29,753 nucleotides of DNA from CAYGVT01 sp964353355 (GTDB taxonomy: Archaea > Thermoplasmatota > DTKX01 > GCA-020343715): the NCBI GenBank assembly GCA_964353355.1, contig CAYGVT010000122.1, positions 1-29,753 of the forward strand, read 5' to 3'. Position numbers and translations under genes: made by a program. Below the pieces are notes generated by a model, which was not told where the DNA came from, did not search any database, and saw only the letters and a list, made by a program, of their open reading frames with translations. Positions 1 to 8,593 of the stretch are shown one piece after another; the first letter of the stretch is position 1; the number at the start of each line of letters is the position of its first letter.

Positions 1-2439
1 CGGGAGCCTGAAGTCAGGCAGGGACTTGAAGCCCACCGCCGAGCCCAGGAAGACCGGGCTCAGGGCGTCGAAGGCCGTGTCGCCGGTCTGCCTGACAGCG
101 AACGCCACGTCCAGGAAGCCGTCCCCGTTGATGTCCGCAGCATCGACGGCCGAGACCCCGGCCGTCTCGAACGCGATCGGCGCAATGGAGAGGTAGTCGT
201 GCACCCCGCCGTCGATGAACGCGAGCGGATTTGTGTCGAAGCCCAGGTCGGAGCGCAGGCTCGTGAGGAGCAGCTGTGGCCCGGTGCCCGTCCCCGCGGC
301 GCGCGTGAGCCCCCCGCCCGCCACGCCCAGGTTGAGGGTCCGGTCCACCTTGGCCGACCCGTAGTACTGCTCGCGCCAGTAGTCCTTGTCCATCCACTTG
401 ATGAACATCCGCTCGAGCACCGGCGTTGTCCAGTTGAACTCGCTCGTGAGCGTGACTTGCACGTGGATGATGGGATAGCCCGTCAGGCCCGAGAGGTCCA
501 CGTCCCACGCCGTCAGCTCCTTGTAGCCCGAGATCGGCTGGGGCTTCGGGTCCGCGTTGTCGAGCACGGACACGGCGAAGGTGGTGTTCATCGGGAGCGA
601 GCCCTCGAGCACCAGCACGTCCCACTTCTTGACCGCAGGGTCTATGGTGATGGCATGTGTCGTGAAGGAGCCCTTGTAGTACCTGCCTCCGCCGCCGCGG
701 ACCACGGCGAGCGCCATGTCGCCACCGCCCGAGCCGCTCTTCTGGAAGGAGGACGTGGTCGGGAACGTGGTCCCTCCCTTCAGCACCTTCATCACGTAGC
801 CCGAGCCCTCCCACAAGGTGCACAGCAGGTCCTCGTACCCGTCCTTGTCGATGTCAATAAAGTCGGTCGCGGCGCCACCGTAGTTCGTGGTCACGGTGGT
901 GGCGTGCTTCTTCGAGTCGCTCCATCCGTTGGCGTCGCCCTCGAAGAAGTTGTAGGTGAGGGAGCCGCCCGTGTTGCCATCCGACTCCACGATGTCCATG
1001 AACCCGTCGCCGTTGATGTCGCCGCCGGCGATGGTGTTGATGTTGTTGCCCGAGACGGTGAGGCTGAAGTCCGCCGTCGCGTCCATCCCGCCGTCGGAGC
1101 CCATGAAGACGGGCATCTTGCCGCTGGATTTGCCCGCGACCAGGAGGTCCAGGTGGCCGTCGCCATCGAGGTCCCTCATGTAAAGGTCGCTGCACGAGCT
1201 GACCGAGAACGCCAGGGGGCTGGTGGCCGACGGGCCCGAGGCGCTGCCGTAGTAGGCCTTCAGGTCGGTCCCCTTCCCGAACACGATGTCGGCGTAGCCG
1301 TCCTCATTGATGTCCCCCACCTGGCATGACGTGTACTCGATGTCCGTGAGCTTCAGTTCGGGCGTGGCGCTGAAGGTCCTGCCGCCCGTGTTGAGGTTGG
1401 CCTGGGAATCCGCGGCGCCGCTCCAGGCATCGCACCCGATGGCGAGGTCCAGGTACCCGTCCCCGTTCATGTCGCCAGCCTTGACCCTGTTGGCGTCGTT
1501 CGCGCTGACCGCCGTGTTGGCCGACGTCCCCGTCCATGTGCCCGAGCTATCGCCCCAGTACACCGTCACGGTGTTCCCGTTCGCCACCGCGAGGTCCAGG
1601 TAGCCATCCGCGTCGATGTCCGCGATGTCGACGCCGTTGGACCCGCTGCCCAGCGTCGCAACGTCGTTGTAGGCGTTGTGGCCCGCGTTGGGGTAGTAGA
1701 TGGACAGGCCTGCGCCCCAGGCGCCGGAGACGGCCACGGTCGGGTAGGCCTCGTAGTCGCCAACGCCGCCAGCGCCACCCCGCTTGGAGAGATTGACCTC
1801 TGCCCGGCCGTCCGTCAGGTTGAGGTTCTTGTTGTCGAGCATCTTGCTCGTGCCGAGGAACTCGTCGCGCCACTCCTCGAGCCCGATGTAGTAGAGCGAC
1901 CAGCTCAGCAGGCGGGGCCGGTCCGTGCCGCTCGCGTAGAGGTTCACCTGGATGCGCAGCCGTGGGTAGGCCAAGGGATTGATGGTGATGACGCTCACGT
2001 CGCGCGTCGAGTGCTGCTTGTCGAAACCTGGAATGGTCTCGTTGGCATAGCCCACGACCAACGATTCCTTGGACGCGTTGAGCACGGACACCTTTATGGA
2101 GCTCGCGCCCGGCGTTTCGGCCTCGATATAGATCAAGTCGTACCTGTGGTCGGCCGGGCACGTGATGACCGAGGAGGCTATCCAGCCCTCCGTCGAGCCC
2201 GTCTTCAGGTGCGCCTCGCTGTCCCTGACCTCCACGCCCTCCAGCCCACCCGGGGGCACGTACACATGGCTCTGGTCATCGAACGAGTCCGTCCACGGCG
2301 TGGCCTCGCCGAGAGCCGCCGGCGCGATGGACGCCGGCGTCCGCTCCAGGACCGCCCCGGTCATGGCGCCCAGGCCCCCGCAGGCCATCAGGAGCGCCAT
2401 CGCGATTGCCATCGAAACCTTCCCCTTGCCATTTGTCAT
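1..2439 (-). CDS. Secreted FG-GAP/VCBS-repeat beta-propeller protein (C-terminus beyond window)
   Basis: The reading frame is open from an ATG at 2439 to base 1 (813 codons, no stop), so the gene is cut by the window edge. A strong GGAGGT Shine-Dalgarno lies 6 bases before the ATG. The N-terminus is a hydrophobic signal peptide (residues about 8-30). Calcium-binding FG-GAP/VCBS motifs of the form DxNxDGxxD occur near residues 271, 323, 373, 421, 473, 527 and 767, which predicts a bladed beta-propeller outside the cell. Two related linker modules (an EEWRDEFLGTS segment near residue 185 and a DYWREQYYGSA segment near residue 700) each precede a repeat block, suggesting an internal duplication. 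The gene starts 19 bases after the stop of the upstream sensor-like gene, with no box A between them, so the two are probably co-transcribed. The ligand is unknown; adhesion or ligand binding is inference from the family. Confidence 0.85.
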   Translation of the reverse strand, partial: MTNGKGKVSMAIAMALLMACGGLGAMTGAVLERTPASIAPAALGEATPWTDSFDDQSHVYVPPGGLEGVEVRDSEAHLKTGSTEGWIASSVITCPADHRYDLIYIEAETPGASSIKVSVLNASKESLVVGYANETIPGFDKQHSTRDVSVITINPLAYPRLRIQVNLYASGTDRPRLLSWSLYYIGLEEWRDEFLGTSKMLDNKNLNLTDGRAEVNLSKRGGAGGVGDYEAYPTVAVSGAWGAGLSIYYPNAGHNAYNDVATLGSGSNGVDIADIDADGYLDLAVANGNTVTVYWGDSSGTWTGTSANTAVSANDANRVKAGDMNGDGYLDLAIGCDAWSGAADSQANLNTGGRTFSATPELKLTDIEYTSCQVGDINEDGYADIVFGKGTDLKAYYGSASGPSATSPLAFSVSSCSDLYMRDLDGDGHLDLLVAGKSSGKMPVFMGSDGGMDATADFSLTVSGNNINTIAGGDINGDGFMDIVESDGNTGGSLTYNFFEGDANGWSDSKKHATTVTTNYGGAATDFIDIDKDGYEDLLCTLWEGSGYVMKVLKGGTTFPTTSSFQKSGSGGGDMALAVVRGGGGRYYKGSFTTHAITIDPAVKKWDVLVLEGSLPMNTTFAVSVLDNADPKPQPISGYKELTAWDVDLSGLTGYPIIHVQVTLTSEFNWTTPVLERMFIKWMDKDYWREQYYGSAKVDRTLNLGVAGGGLTRAAGTGTGPQLLLTSLRSDLGFDTNPLAFIDGGVHDYLSIAPIAFETAGVSAVDAADINGDGFLDVAFAVRQTGDTAFDALSPVFLGSAVGFKSLPDFRLP

Positions 2440-2458
2440 ATCCTGACCTCCTTCTACC

Positions 2459-5350
2459 TCACGTTCGATGTCCAGATGTTGAAGCGTCAGCGCCCTCGGC
2501 AGCGTTGGCCGTCGGGGGCGCGCTCGCGTAGGTGCCCCTGCGCGGGGCCAGCGTGTAGACCGTGTTGCGCCCGCGCTGGGTCGCGACGAGCACGCCCGAG
2601 CGAACGAGCTCGTGCAGGTGGTAGCCCACGACCCGCCTCGCCAGACCGAGCTCCTCGATGAGCTGCTTCTGGGAGATGCCCGGGTGCTTGTACACCATGT
2701 CCCTGATGATCGCCTCGACCTGCTCGGGGGTGAGCCGCCTCTCGCGCGGTATCCTCACGTCGGCCGCGTAGAACCTGCGCAGCGTGCCGTCGCGCACGGA
2801 GCGGATGAAGCCCTCGCGCTCGAGCACGTCGAGGTGGTAGGTGGCCAGGCCGTTGCTGAGGTCCAGCTCCCTGACGAGGGCCTTGTAGTGGAGGCCAGGG
2901 TTGTCGATGATGTGGCCGTGGATGAGGTACCTGACGGAGTTGTCGAGGACCTCCTCCTTGCGGACCCTGGCGTACAGAGGGATGAAGGCGACCAGGAACG
3001 AGTAGCGGCCGACCTCCGTCGACGCGGCCGCGCCGATGGCGGCGAGCGCGCCCCCCGCGACGGCCACGGTCAGCATGGCCGAGGACGCCATGGGCTTCCC
3101 GCCCCCGATGCCCGTCCCGTCCTCGAGGGGCTCTATGCGGACGGGCGTCGCCGCCGAGTTGCCCGCCATGTCGGTCGCCACGAGGACCAGGTCGGCGCCC
3201 TCGGGCCCCAGGCGGAGCGGCACCCCGAAGGCGCCGTCCTCGTCCACCGGCACCGGCAGCGACGTGCCGTCGCGCTCGACGCGCAGCCGCGCACCCTGCT
3301 CGACCCACCCGAGGACCTCGAAGTGCCCCCGCTGCGCGGAGATGAGCCCGTCGACGAGCCCGTTGACCCAGACGACGGGGGGCGTCCGGTCGACCACGAC
3401 CCTGAGCACCATCGTGCCCAGGTGGCCGGCCATGTCGCGCGCCTCGACGACGACGTCGCTCGGGCCCTCGGCGAGGGCGACCTCGGCCTCGAACGCGGCC
3501 CCCTGCACGAGCGCCGCGACCCCCGCGACCGTCACGGCCGAGCCCTCCTCGGTAGTCCCCTGCACGAGCAGGCTCTCCGCGTTCGTCAGGCACCCGTCTG
3601 GGGGCGACGATACGAGGATGAAGGGGGCGGTCGTGTCTATGGTGATGTTGCGCCTCGCGCCCGCGAGGCCGGTGCCGTGGTCCGCCGCGCGCGCCCAGAC
3701 CGTCCACGCGCCCTCCCCGAGGCCGTCGAAGGAGGCGCTCCACGCCCCCGACGTCTGCAGCCGCTCCCACGACGACGGTGCGTCGTCGGGGCCCGCGGAC
3801 AGGCCGACCTCCAACCACGCCACGCCCGAGTGCGCGTCGAAGCACGTTCCCTCGACCACCACCGACCCGACCGGGAGCACCGCGCCCTCGAGCGGCACGG
3901 CCACCGCCAGATCGGGGGGCACATCGTCGGCGAAGGCCAGCGTGGCCTCCACGTCACGGTCGAGCGCGACCGAGCCGCCCTCGAGCTCCTTGCGCCCATC
4001 CACCAGGAACGCCCCGAGGGCGCTCCTCACCTGGGTGCCGCCCGGCAGCGCGATCCAGTCCCAGACCGTCCAGTCGCCGATGCGCCCGTCCTCGTCCGTG
4101 GTCGCCGCGATGACCACGACGCCGCGCTCGTCGCGCATCTCCACCGCCCTGCCCGCGCAGGGCGAGCCGTCGGCCCAGACGAAACGGAGCCGGAGCTCCC
4201 GGACCGATGTGGCGCAGGCCCAGTCGCCGTAGACCTGGGCCAGGGCCTTGCGGTGCGCGGTCCTGCGGACGACGACCGTGGAGTGGTCGGCCACGAAGTC
4301 CCCCATGGTGGACCCGGGGTTGCTCACGGTGGAATCCCGCACGGTCGCGTTGGTGAGGCCGCTCAGGTAGATGCCGCCCGCGCCGTTGCCGCTCGCGTCG
4401 CACCCGCGCACCTCGAGCCCGTCGAGGGGCGCGTAGACGGAGAAGAGCGCGATGCCAAGGCCCCCGTTGTCGGTGGAGACGATGTCGGACACCACCAGGG
4501 GCGACGCGCGTGGCGAGTCGATGGAGATGCGCACCCCGTCCTGGGCCGCGCCCTCCACGCGGTTGCCGTCCGCGAAGAGCGCCAGCCGGCCCGCGCGCAC
4601 GGACGCGTACACGCCGTTGCCCTGCGCGCCCTCGACGCGGTTGTCGCGGAGGACGACGCGGGCGCGCTCCATCTGGCCAGTGGCGAGGTAGATGCCGTCG
4701 CCGCCCGCGCCCACGACGCGGTTGCCCACGATGTTGAACTGCCACCACCTGCCCGGGTCGGCCGCGATGAAGGCGGAGATGCCGGCCTGGCCGGGGCGCT
4801 CGACCGTGTTGTTGGACACGTCGATGATGCCGTACGGCCACCAGCCCGGGCTCACGGTCACGCCGTTGCCCGAGGGGGCGACGATGGTGCAGTTGGTGAC
4901 CCCGATCCCCCAGGACGCCACGTGGACGGTCCGGAGGTTGGTGATGGTGGTGCCGTTGATGAAGCTCCAGTAGCTCTCGAGGTACACCGTCGCGTCGCCC
5001 GTGGTGGAGGAGAGCGAGCCGCCGTCGAACCACATCCAGCTGTAGGGCCTGACGGTCATGCGCACCGGGCCGTCCCCGTCGAGGACCACGCGTGTGCGGT
5101 CGGCGCGGAGGGCCCCGCGGTCCACGGTGAGGTTCTGGCACACGAGCTCGACGTCCCGAAGGTCCAATTTGCCGTAGGTCCCGACGAGGACGTCCCCGTG
5201 GACGAAGATGGAGGCGTTGTCGATGCTGGTGGAGTCGTGGATGACCCAGTCCCCCGACGCGGGGGGAGGGGTCTGGCCGCCCGCGAGCGCGGCGAGCGCC
5301 AGGGCTGCAAGGAGCGGCATCGCCAGGAGCAGGTAGTGCACTGTCCTCAT
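2459..5350 (-). CDS. Membrane-anchored beta-helix/Ig-like ectodomain fused to two C-terminal winged-helix DNA-binding domains
   Basis: 963 residues from the ATG at 5350, chosen because a hydrophobic signal/anchor (residues 4-25) follows it and a TATA box lies at 5391-5403; earlier in-frame Met codons fall in or upstream of that promoter. Residues about 60-350 are right-handed beta-helix repeats (recurring NxV and GxGIY patterns). Next come two or three Ig-like domains (about 430-740), then a hydrophobic stretch (757-777) continuing as 783-796. The cytoplasmic end carries two winged helices: about 800-855 (with the ATYHLDVLEREGFI recognition segment) and 875-937 (GYHLHELVRSGVL). Paired C-terminal winged helices of this kind are known from archaeal, especially Thermoplasmatota, regulators. 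The layout suggests a one-component transmembrane regulator that senses an extracellular ligand. Target genes are unknown; the downstream propeller gene is the obvious candidate partner. Confidence 0.85.
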   Translation of the reverse strand: MRTVHYLLLAMPLLAALALAALAGGQTPPPASGDWVIHDSTSIDNASIFVHGDVLVGTYGKLDLRDVELVCQNLTVDRGALRADRTRVVLDGDGPVRMTVRPYSWMWFDGGSLSSTTGDATVYLESYWSFINGTTITNLRTVHVASWGIGVTNCTIVAPSGNGVTVSPGWWPYGIIDVSNNTVERPGQAGISAFIAADPGRWWQFNIVGNRVVGAGGDGIYLATGQMERARVVLRDNRVEGAQGNGVYASVRAGRLALFADGNRVEGAAQDGVRISIDSPRASPLVVSDIVSTDNGGLGIALFSVYAPLDGLEVRGCDASGNGAGGIYLSGLTNATVRDSTVSNPGSTMGDFVADHSTVVVRRTAHRKALAQVYGDWACATSVRELRLRFVWADGSPCAGRAVEMRDERGVVVIAATTDEDGRIGDWTVWDWIALPGGTQVRSALGAFLVDGRKELEGGSVALDRDVEATLAFADDVPPDLAVAVPLEGAVLPVGSVVVEGTCFDAHSGVAWLEVGLSAGPDDAPSSWERLQTSGAWSASFDGLGEGAWTVWARAADHGTGLAGARRNITIDTTAPFILVSSPPDGCLTNAESLLVQGTTEEGSAVTVAGVAALVQGAAFEAEVALAEGPSDVVVEARDMAGHLGTMVLRVVVDRTPPVVWVNGLVDGLISAQRGHFEVLGWVEQGARLRVERDGTSLPVPVDEDGAFGVPLRLGPEGADLVLVATDMAGNSAATPVRIEPLEDGTGIGGGKPMASSAMLTVAVAGGALAAIGAAASTEVGRYSFLVAFIPLYARVRKEEVLDNSVRYLIHGHIIDNPGLHYKALVRELDLSNGLATYHLDVLEREGFIRSVRDGTLRRFYAADVRIPRERRLTPEQVEAIIRDMVYKHPGISQKQLIEELGLARRVVGYHLHELVRSGVLVATQRGRNTVYTLAPRRGTYASAPPTANAAEGADASTSGHRT

Positions 5351-5390
5351 CCGTGGTCGAACTCCAGCAGGCGGCATTGGCATGGCCGCC

Positions 5391-5403
5391 CAGTATATAA
5401 CTT
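5391..5403 (-). promoter_or_regulatory. Archaeal box A promoter for the winged-helix surface protein
   Basis: AAGTTATATACTG on the minus strand, centred about 46 bases upstream of the ATG at 5350. It predicts transcription starting near 5370 with a leader of about 20 bases that contains a GGAG ribosome-binding site. Confidence 0.55.
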
Positions 5404-5636
5404 GATATTGGGACGGACGTACATTTTCGGGTGTACTGGTCACCTTGCGGGCGCGGTCCCCCCCGCCCCATCTCCCGTGCACATGGGGGATGGGCCGGCC
5501 AGGGACGCGCCCCACCCACTCGTGGCCGTGGCAGATATACTTTCTGGCTTGCGCCGGGGACCCCTTGCCAAGCGCCTTTCTTGGGATGGGCGGCCTCTAC
5601 CCCACCCCGACCTGCTGGCCATGGGGCCCGGTGCAT

Positions 5637-5650
5637 CGAAAGGCTTAACC
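5637..5650 (+). promoter_or_regulatory. Box A promoter for the RIO1 kinase gene
   Basis: CGAAAGGCTTAACC resembles the other box A elements in this window. Its TTAA core is about 28 bases before the GTG at 5675, which supports a leaderless transcript starting at that codon. A second TATA-like stretch near 5533-5540 could serve the longer start at 5621. Confidence 0.5.
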
Positions 5651-5674
5651 GAGCGGCCGCACTCATGGGAGGAC

Positions 5675-6637
5675 GTGCGTGCCTACGAGCAGCTGGAGCG
5701 CATCGAGCGCAAGAACTGGGCGCACCAGCGGGACTCCCGCGGCAGGGGCTCGCGGGAGGAGCGCAAGACGGAGTCCGAGGTCTGGGACCGGGCCACGCTG
5801 GACGCCGTCTACCGGTTCATGAAGCGCGGGCTCGTCGAGACGGTCGAGTGCCCCATCTCCACTGGCAAGGAGGGCAACGTCTTCCTCGCCATCACACCAC
5901 AGGGCGGTCCCATCGTGCTCAAGATCTACCGCACCAGCACCGCGGACTTCCGCGCCATCGAGCGCTACATCGCGGGCGACGCCCGCTTCCCCGACCGGCG
6001 GACCACGACGCGCGACACCATATACACATGGGCGCGCAAGGAGTGGCTCAACCTCCGCCTGGCCACCGAGGCCGGCGTCCCGGTGCCGGAGCCGCTGGCC
6101 CAGCACCGCAACGTGCTCGCGATGGCCTACATCGGCACGGAGGACACGCCTGCGCCGGAGCTGCGCCAGGTGCGCCTGGAGGACCCCACCGGCTTCCTGG
6201 AGCTCGTTCTCGACGCCGCGGCCAGGCTCTACCAGGGCGCGGGGCTCGTCCACGGGGACCTCAGCGAGTACAACGTGCTCGTCCACGAGGGCAAGCCGGT
6301 CATCATCGACGTTGGCCAGGCGATGCTGGTCAAGCACCCGATGGCCGAGGAGCTGCTCGAGCGCGACTGCGCCAACCTCGCGCGGTACTTCAGGAGGCTG
6401 GGCGTGGACACGGACGCGGCCAGGGTCAGGTCCCGCATCACGCGGCCCAGCAAGAGCGCCCGGGCGCCCAAGGCCGCCGCCAAGGCCGTTGCCAAGGCCG
6501 CCTCCAAGGCCAGGGCCAAGGCGCGCAGGGAATCCGCCGTGAGGGACAGGGTCGTCCGCGCGCGCCGCCGCGTGCCAGGCACGTCGAGGCGGGCGAAAGT
6601 GGGAAATACCGGTTCTCGCATGAAGGGGACCCCATGA
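5675..6637 (+). CDS. rio1: RIO1-type serine/threonine protein kinase
   Basis: 320 residues from GTG 5675; an in-frame ATG at 5621 gives 338. RIO1 is an atypical kinase/ATPase that acts in late maturation of the small ribosomal subunit. Visible hallmarks are the ATP loop STGKEGN (residues 62-68), the catalytic lysine K83 in LKIYR, the catalytic loop HGDLSEYN (193-200, D195) and the metal-binding D212 in IIDVGQA. The core ends near residue 250. It is followed by an unusual tail of about 60 residues rich in Lys, Ala and Arg, with AAAKAVAKAASKARAK-type runs resembling histone H1 or nucleolar tails; archaeal RIO1 proteins usually end near the core. The stop overlaps the start of the KH gene in an ATGA, so translation is probably coupled, which fits a shared role in 40S-like subunit assembly. 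Confidence 0.95.
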   Translation: MRAYEQLERIERKNWAHQRDSRGRGSREERKTESEVWDRATLDAVYRFMKRGLVETVECPISTGKEGNVFLAITPQGGPIVLKIYRTSTADFRAIERYIAGDARFPDRRTTTRDTIYTWARKEWLNLRLATEAGVPVPEPLAQHRNVLAMAYIGTEDTPAPELRQVRLEDPTGFLELVLDAAARLYQGAGLVHGDLSEYNVLVHEGKPVIIDVGQAMLVKHPMAEELLERDCANLARYFRRLGVDTDAARVRSRITRPSKSARAPKAAAKAVAKAASKARAKARRESAVRDRVVRARRRVPGTSRRAKVGNTGSRMKGTP

Positions 6638-7182
6638 CCACGCACGTGCGCATCCCGATGGACCGCGTCGCCGTCCTCATTGGGCACGAGGGCGAGGTCA
6701 AGCGCTACATCGAGGACAGGTCCGGCGTGGCGCTCGACGTCGACTCCAAGGACGGCTCCGTCGTGGTCCACGACGAGAACGCAAAAGACCCGTTCAAGGC
6801 GATGCGCGCGGCCGACATCGTGAGCGCCATCGGCCGCGGGTTCTCGCCCGAGCACGCCTTCAGCCTGCTGCGCGACGACTTCTACCTCGCGGTCATCGAC
6901 ATGACCGAGTACGTCGGGAAGAGCCCGCGCCACCTCCAGCGCATCCGCGCGCGCGTCATCGGCTCGGACGGCCGCACCCGCCGGCTGCTCGAGGAGCTCT
7001 CGGAGGCCAACGTGTCCGTCTACGGTTCCACCGTGGCCATCATCGGCGACGAGTGGAGCATGGACGTGTGCCGGCGCGCGGTGGACATGCTGCTCTCGGG
7101 CTCGGAGCACAAGTCGGTCTACGGCTTCCTGGAGAAGATGCGCCGCTCGAAGCGCATGCACACGCTCGACGCTCTACGCTGA
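6634..7182 (+). CDS. KH-domain RNA-binding protein, archaeal Pno1/Dim2/Krr1-like
   Basis: 182 residues. The ATG at 6634 overlaps the RIO1 stop (ATGA). There are two KH-type units: the first has a GxxG-type loop GHEG (residues 17-20) and the second has GSDG (110-113) followed by RTRRLLEE. The length and two-KH layout match the archaeal relatives of eukaryotic Pno1/Dim2, which binds the 3' end of small-subunit rRNA and works with Rio kinases and Nob1. Pairing with RIO1 is a recurrent archaeal arrangement and supports the assignment. The C-terminus is basic (MRRSKRMH), consistent with RNA contact. The exact RNA target is inferred from the family. Confidence 0.93.
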   Translation: MTTHVRIPMDRVAVLIGHEGEVKRYIEDRSGVALDVDSKDGSVVVHDENAKDPFKAMRAADIVSAIGRGFSPEHAFSLLRDDFYLAVIDMTEYVGKSPRHLQRIRARVIGSDGRTRRLLEELSEANVSVYGSTVAIIGDEWSMDVCRRAVDMLLSGSEHKSVYGFLEKMRRSKRMHTLDALR

Positions 7183-7243
7183 GGGCGACCGCAACCGTTT
7201 TCTGCCGGTGCGGCCCTTCCCGGCACGGCGAGGAGGGCGGCGG

Positions 7244-8236
7244 TTGCTGGCGAAGCGGCTCGAGGACCTTGACTACCGCATAAACCAGTACCGCTGCGAG
7301 GGACACCAGGAATCCCGCCTCCGCCGCAGGCTGGATGCGCTGCTCCGGTCCTCCGCCGACACGCAGGCGCTGCTCGATTCGCTCACGCGCGTCCTCCGCC
7401 TCGAGGAGGGCAAGCTCGAGCACGGGACGGGCCTGTTCCACAAGGGGTCCGAGCGTCTGATGATCGAGGACCTGGTGGCCGTCGAGAACCTCGAGGTCTT
7501 CAAATCCGCGGGGCAGTACGCGGCCGTCCGCTACCGGCTCTCGGACATCGAGGAGGAGGTCGCCGAGATCGATCGCACGCTCGAGGCCCGCAGGGGGCGG
7601 CAGGAGCACCTGGGGATGCTCGAGCGGTGGCGCGCGGAGCTGTTCGACGAGCTCGACATCGACCAGAAGGCGGCAAACGCGCTGCTGCACACCCGGCTCG
7701 ACGTGACTCTCCAGGTCGCCGACCGCGAGGACGACCTGCGCGACCTCTCGGACGCGGCCGAGTTCCTCGAGGCGACATTGGCCGCGCTCGAGGACGGCAT
7801 CACCACCGCCACGCGCGTGCGCGACGTGGACAAGCGCGACCTGGCGGTCGTGGCCAACCTGCAGCCCGCACGGAGCCGGCAGTTCCAGCTCATCGAGCTC
7901 CTGCACCACGTGCAGCTCGCCTACCGCACGCTGGGCCAGCTCATCGACCACCTGCAGGGCATAGAGCACCTGCAGGTCCAGACGCGCGAGCCCGAGCGCA
8001 TCCTCGCCGACTTCCTGGAGGCGCTGCTCATCGACCACTACGAGGGCGGCCACCCGAGGCACGCGCTCAAGGCCCTGCAGGACGCGCACCAGTACCTGCT
8101 CCAGGTGCGCGACGCGCTGCGCGCCCGCTACGGGGACGTGGAGGACGAGGTAGAGGCCCTCGGCGTGAGGCGGCAGGAGCTCTTCCACCTGTCCATCGAG
8201 GACCGCGTCAAGCGCGCGACGCGCACCGCCCCGTGA
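7244..8236 (+). CDS. Coiled-coil protein of unknown function
   Basis: About 330 residues, not recognised. I chose the TTG at 7244 because GGAGGG lies 6 bases upstream; an in-frame GTG at 7208 adds 12 residues but has no ribosome-binding site. The protein is almost wholly alpha-helical by composition: long Leu/Arg/Glu/Asp heptad-like segments (residues about 5-60, 95-150, 165-215, 280-320), no signal peptide, no membrane segment and no cysteine cluster. It lies 61 bases after the KH gene on the same strand and may belong to the RIO1-KH transcript. A structural or RNA-processing accessory role would be guesswork. The base composition matches its neighbours, so there is no sign of recent transfer. 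Confidence 0.75.
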   Translation: MLAKRLEDLDYRINQYRCEGHQESRLRRRLDALLRSSADTQALLDSLTRVLRLEEGKLEHGTGLFHKGSERLMIEDLVAVENLEVFKSAGQYAAVRYRLSDIEEEVAEIDRTLEARRGRQEHLGMLERWRAELFDELDIDQKAANALLHTRLDVTLQVADREDDLRDLSDAAEFLEATLAALEDGITTATRVRDVDKRDLAVVANLQPARSRQFQLIELLHHVQLAYRTLGQLIDHLQGIEHLQVQTREPERILADFLEALLIDHYEGGHPRHALKALQDAHQYLLQVRDALRARYGDVEDEVEALGVRRQELFHLSIEDRVKRATRTAP

Positions 8237-8249
8237 GGGGGAGGCGCGG

Positions 8250-8456
8250 TCAGCCGCCGGACGCGACGTAGATGACCTCGAGCAGCTCGCCGTCCCCCAG
8301 GGGCGCGTCCATCGGCACGGGCCTGGCGCCCCTGAGCACCAGGCACGCGGCCGTGGGCATGCCGAGCGCGCGCACGAGGTCCGCCGCGACCGCGCCCTCG
8401 CGAAGCTCGACGGGCGTGCTCACCCCGCCCGGCATCCTCCTGGCCTGGACCCTCAT
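8250..8456 (-). CDS. Small beta-grasp sulfur-carrier / ubiquitin-like modifier protein (MoaD/ThiS/SAMP family)
   Basis: 68 residues ending exactly in Gly-Gly (67-68), the activated C-terminus used by MoaD, ThiS, Urm1 and the small archaeal modifier proteins. The central pattern (GAVAADLVRALGM, then LVLRGARPVPMDAPLGDGE, then LEVIYVASGG) is characteristic of this beta-grasp family. Such proteins are adenylated by an E1-like enzyme (MoeB/ThiF/UbaA), which is not in this window, and then carry sulfur for tRNA thiolation or cofactor synthesis or tag proteins. The single ATG at 8456 lies about 7 bases after the predicted transcription start. It is a solo gene, divergent from tRNA-Ser. Sequence alone cannot separate sulfur carrier from protein modifier; the PVPxDxPLxDG form is closest to ThiS/SAMP2-like members. 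Confidence 0.85.
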   Translation of the reverse strand: MRVQARRMPGGVSTPVELREGAVAADLVRALGMPTAACLVLRGARPVPMDAPLGDGELLEVIYVASGG

Positions 8457-8464
8457 GGCGACCC

Positions 8465-8477
8465 AAAGGTTTAACTG
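8465..8477 (+). promoter_or_regulatory. Box A promoter for tRNA-Ser
   Basis: AAAGGTTTAACTG on the plus strand predicts initiation near 8497, about 12 bases before the mature tRNA 5' end. It interleaves with an oppositely oriented box A (8483-8495); the GGTTTAA and TTAAACC halves form an inverted pair. Confidence 0.5.
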
Positions 8478-8482
8478 AAGGG

Positions 8483-8495
8483 GGATAATTAAACC
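8483..8495 (-). promoter_or_regulatory. Box A promoter for the beta-grasp modifier gene
   Basis: GGTTTAATTATCC on the minus strand, about 33 bases upstream of the ATG at 8456, which predicts a near-leaderless mRNA. It is divergent from the tRNA-Ser promoter only about 20 bases away. Confidence 0.5.
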
Positions 8496-8508
8496 CTCCC
8501 TCCACCAC

Positions 8509-8593
8509 GCCGAGGTAGCCTAGACTGGTCAAGGCGGCGGTCTCGAGAACCGCTGGCGACCTCGCCTCGGGAGTTCGAATCTCCCCCTCGGCG
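8509..8593 (+). tRNA. tRNA-Ser (anticodon CGA)
   Basis: The acceptor stem GCCGAGG (8509-8515) pairs with CCTCGGC (8586-8592), followed by discriminator G and an encoded CCA (8594-8596). The anticodon stem GCGGT/ACCGC encloses the loop CTCGAGA, giving anticodon CGA, which reads the serine codon UCG. The long variable arm (GGCGA paired with TCGCC) is the class II feature expected of tRNA-Ser. The T arm GGGAG-TTCGAAT-CTCCC is intact. No intron is visible. Confidence 0.96.

Noticed and set aside
2612..5620. Very long plus-strand open frame opposite the winged-helix surface protein
   Set aside because: High G+C leaves few stops on the opposite strand. The product is Arg/Pro/His-rich without domains, while the minus frame has clear domains; only its end, in frame from 5675, is the RIO1 gene.
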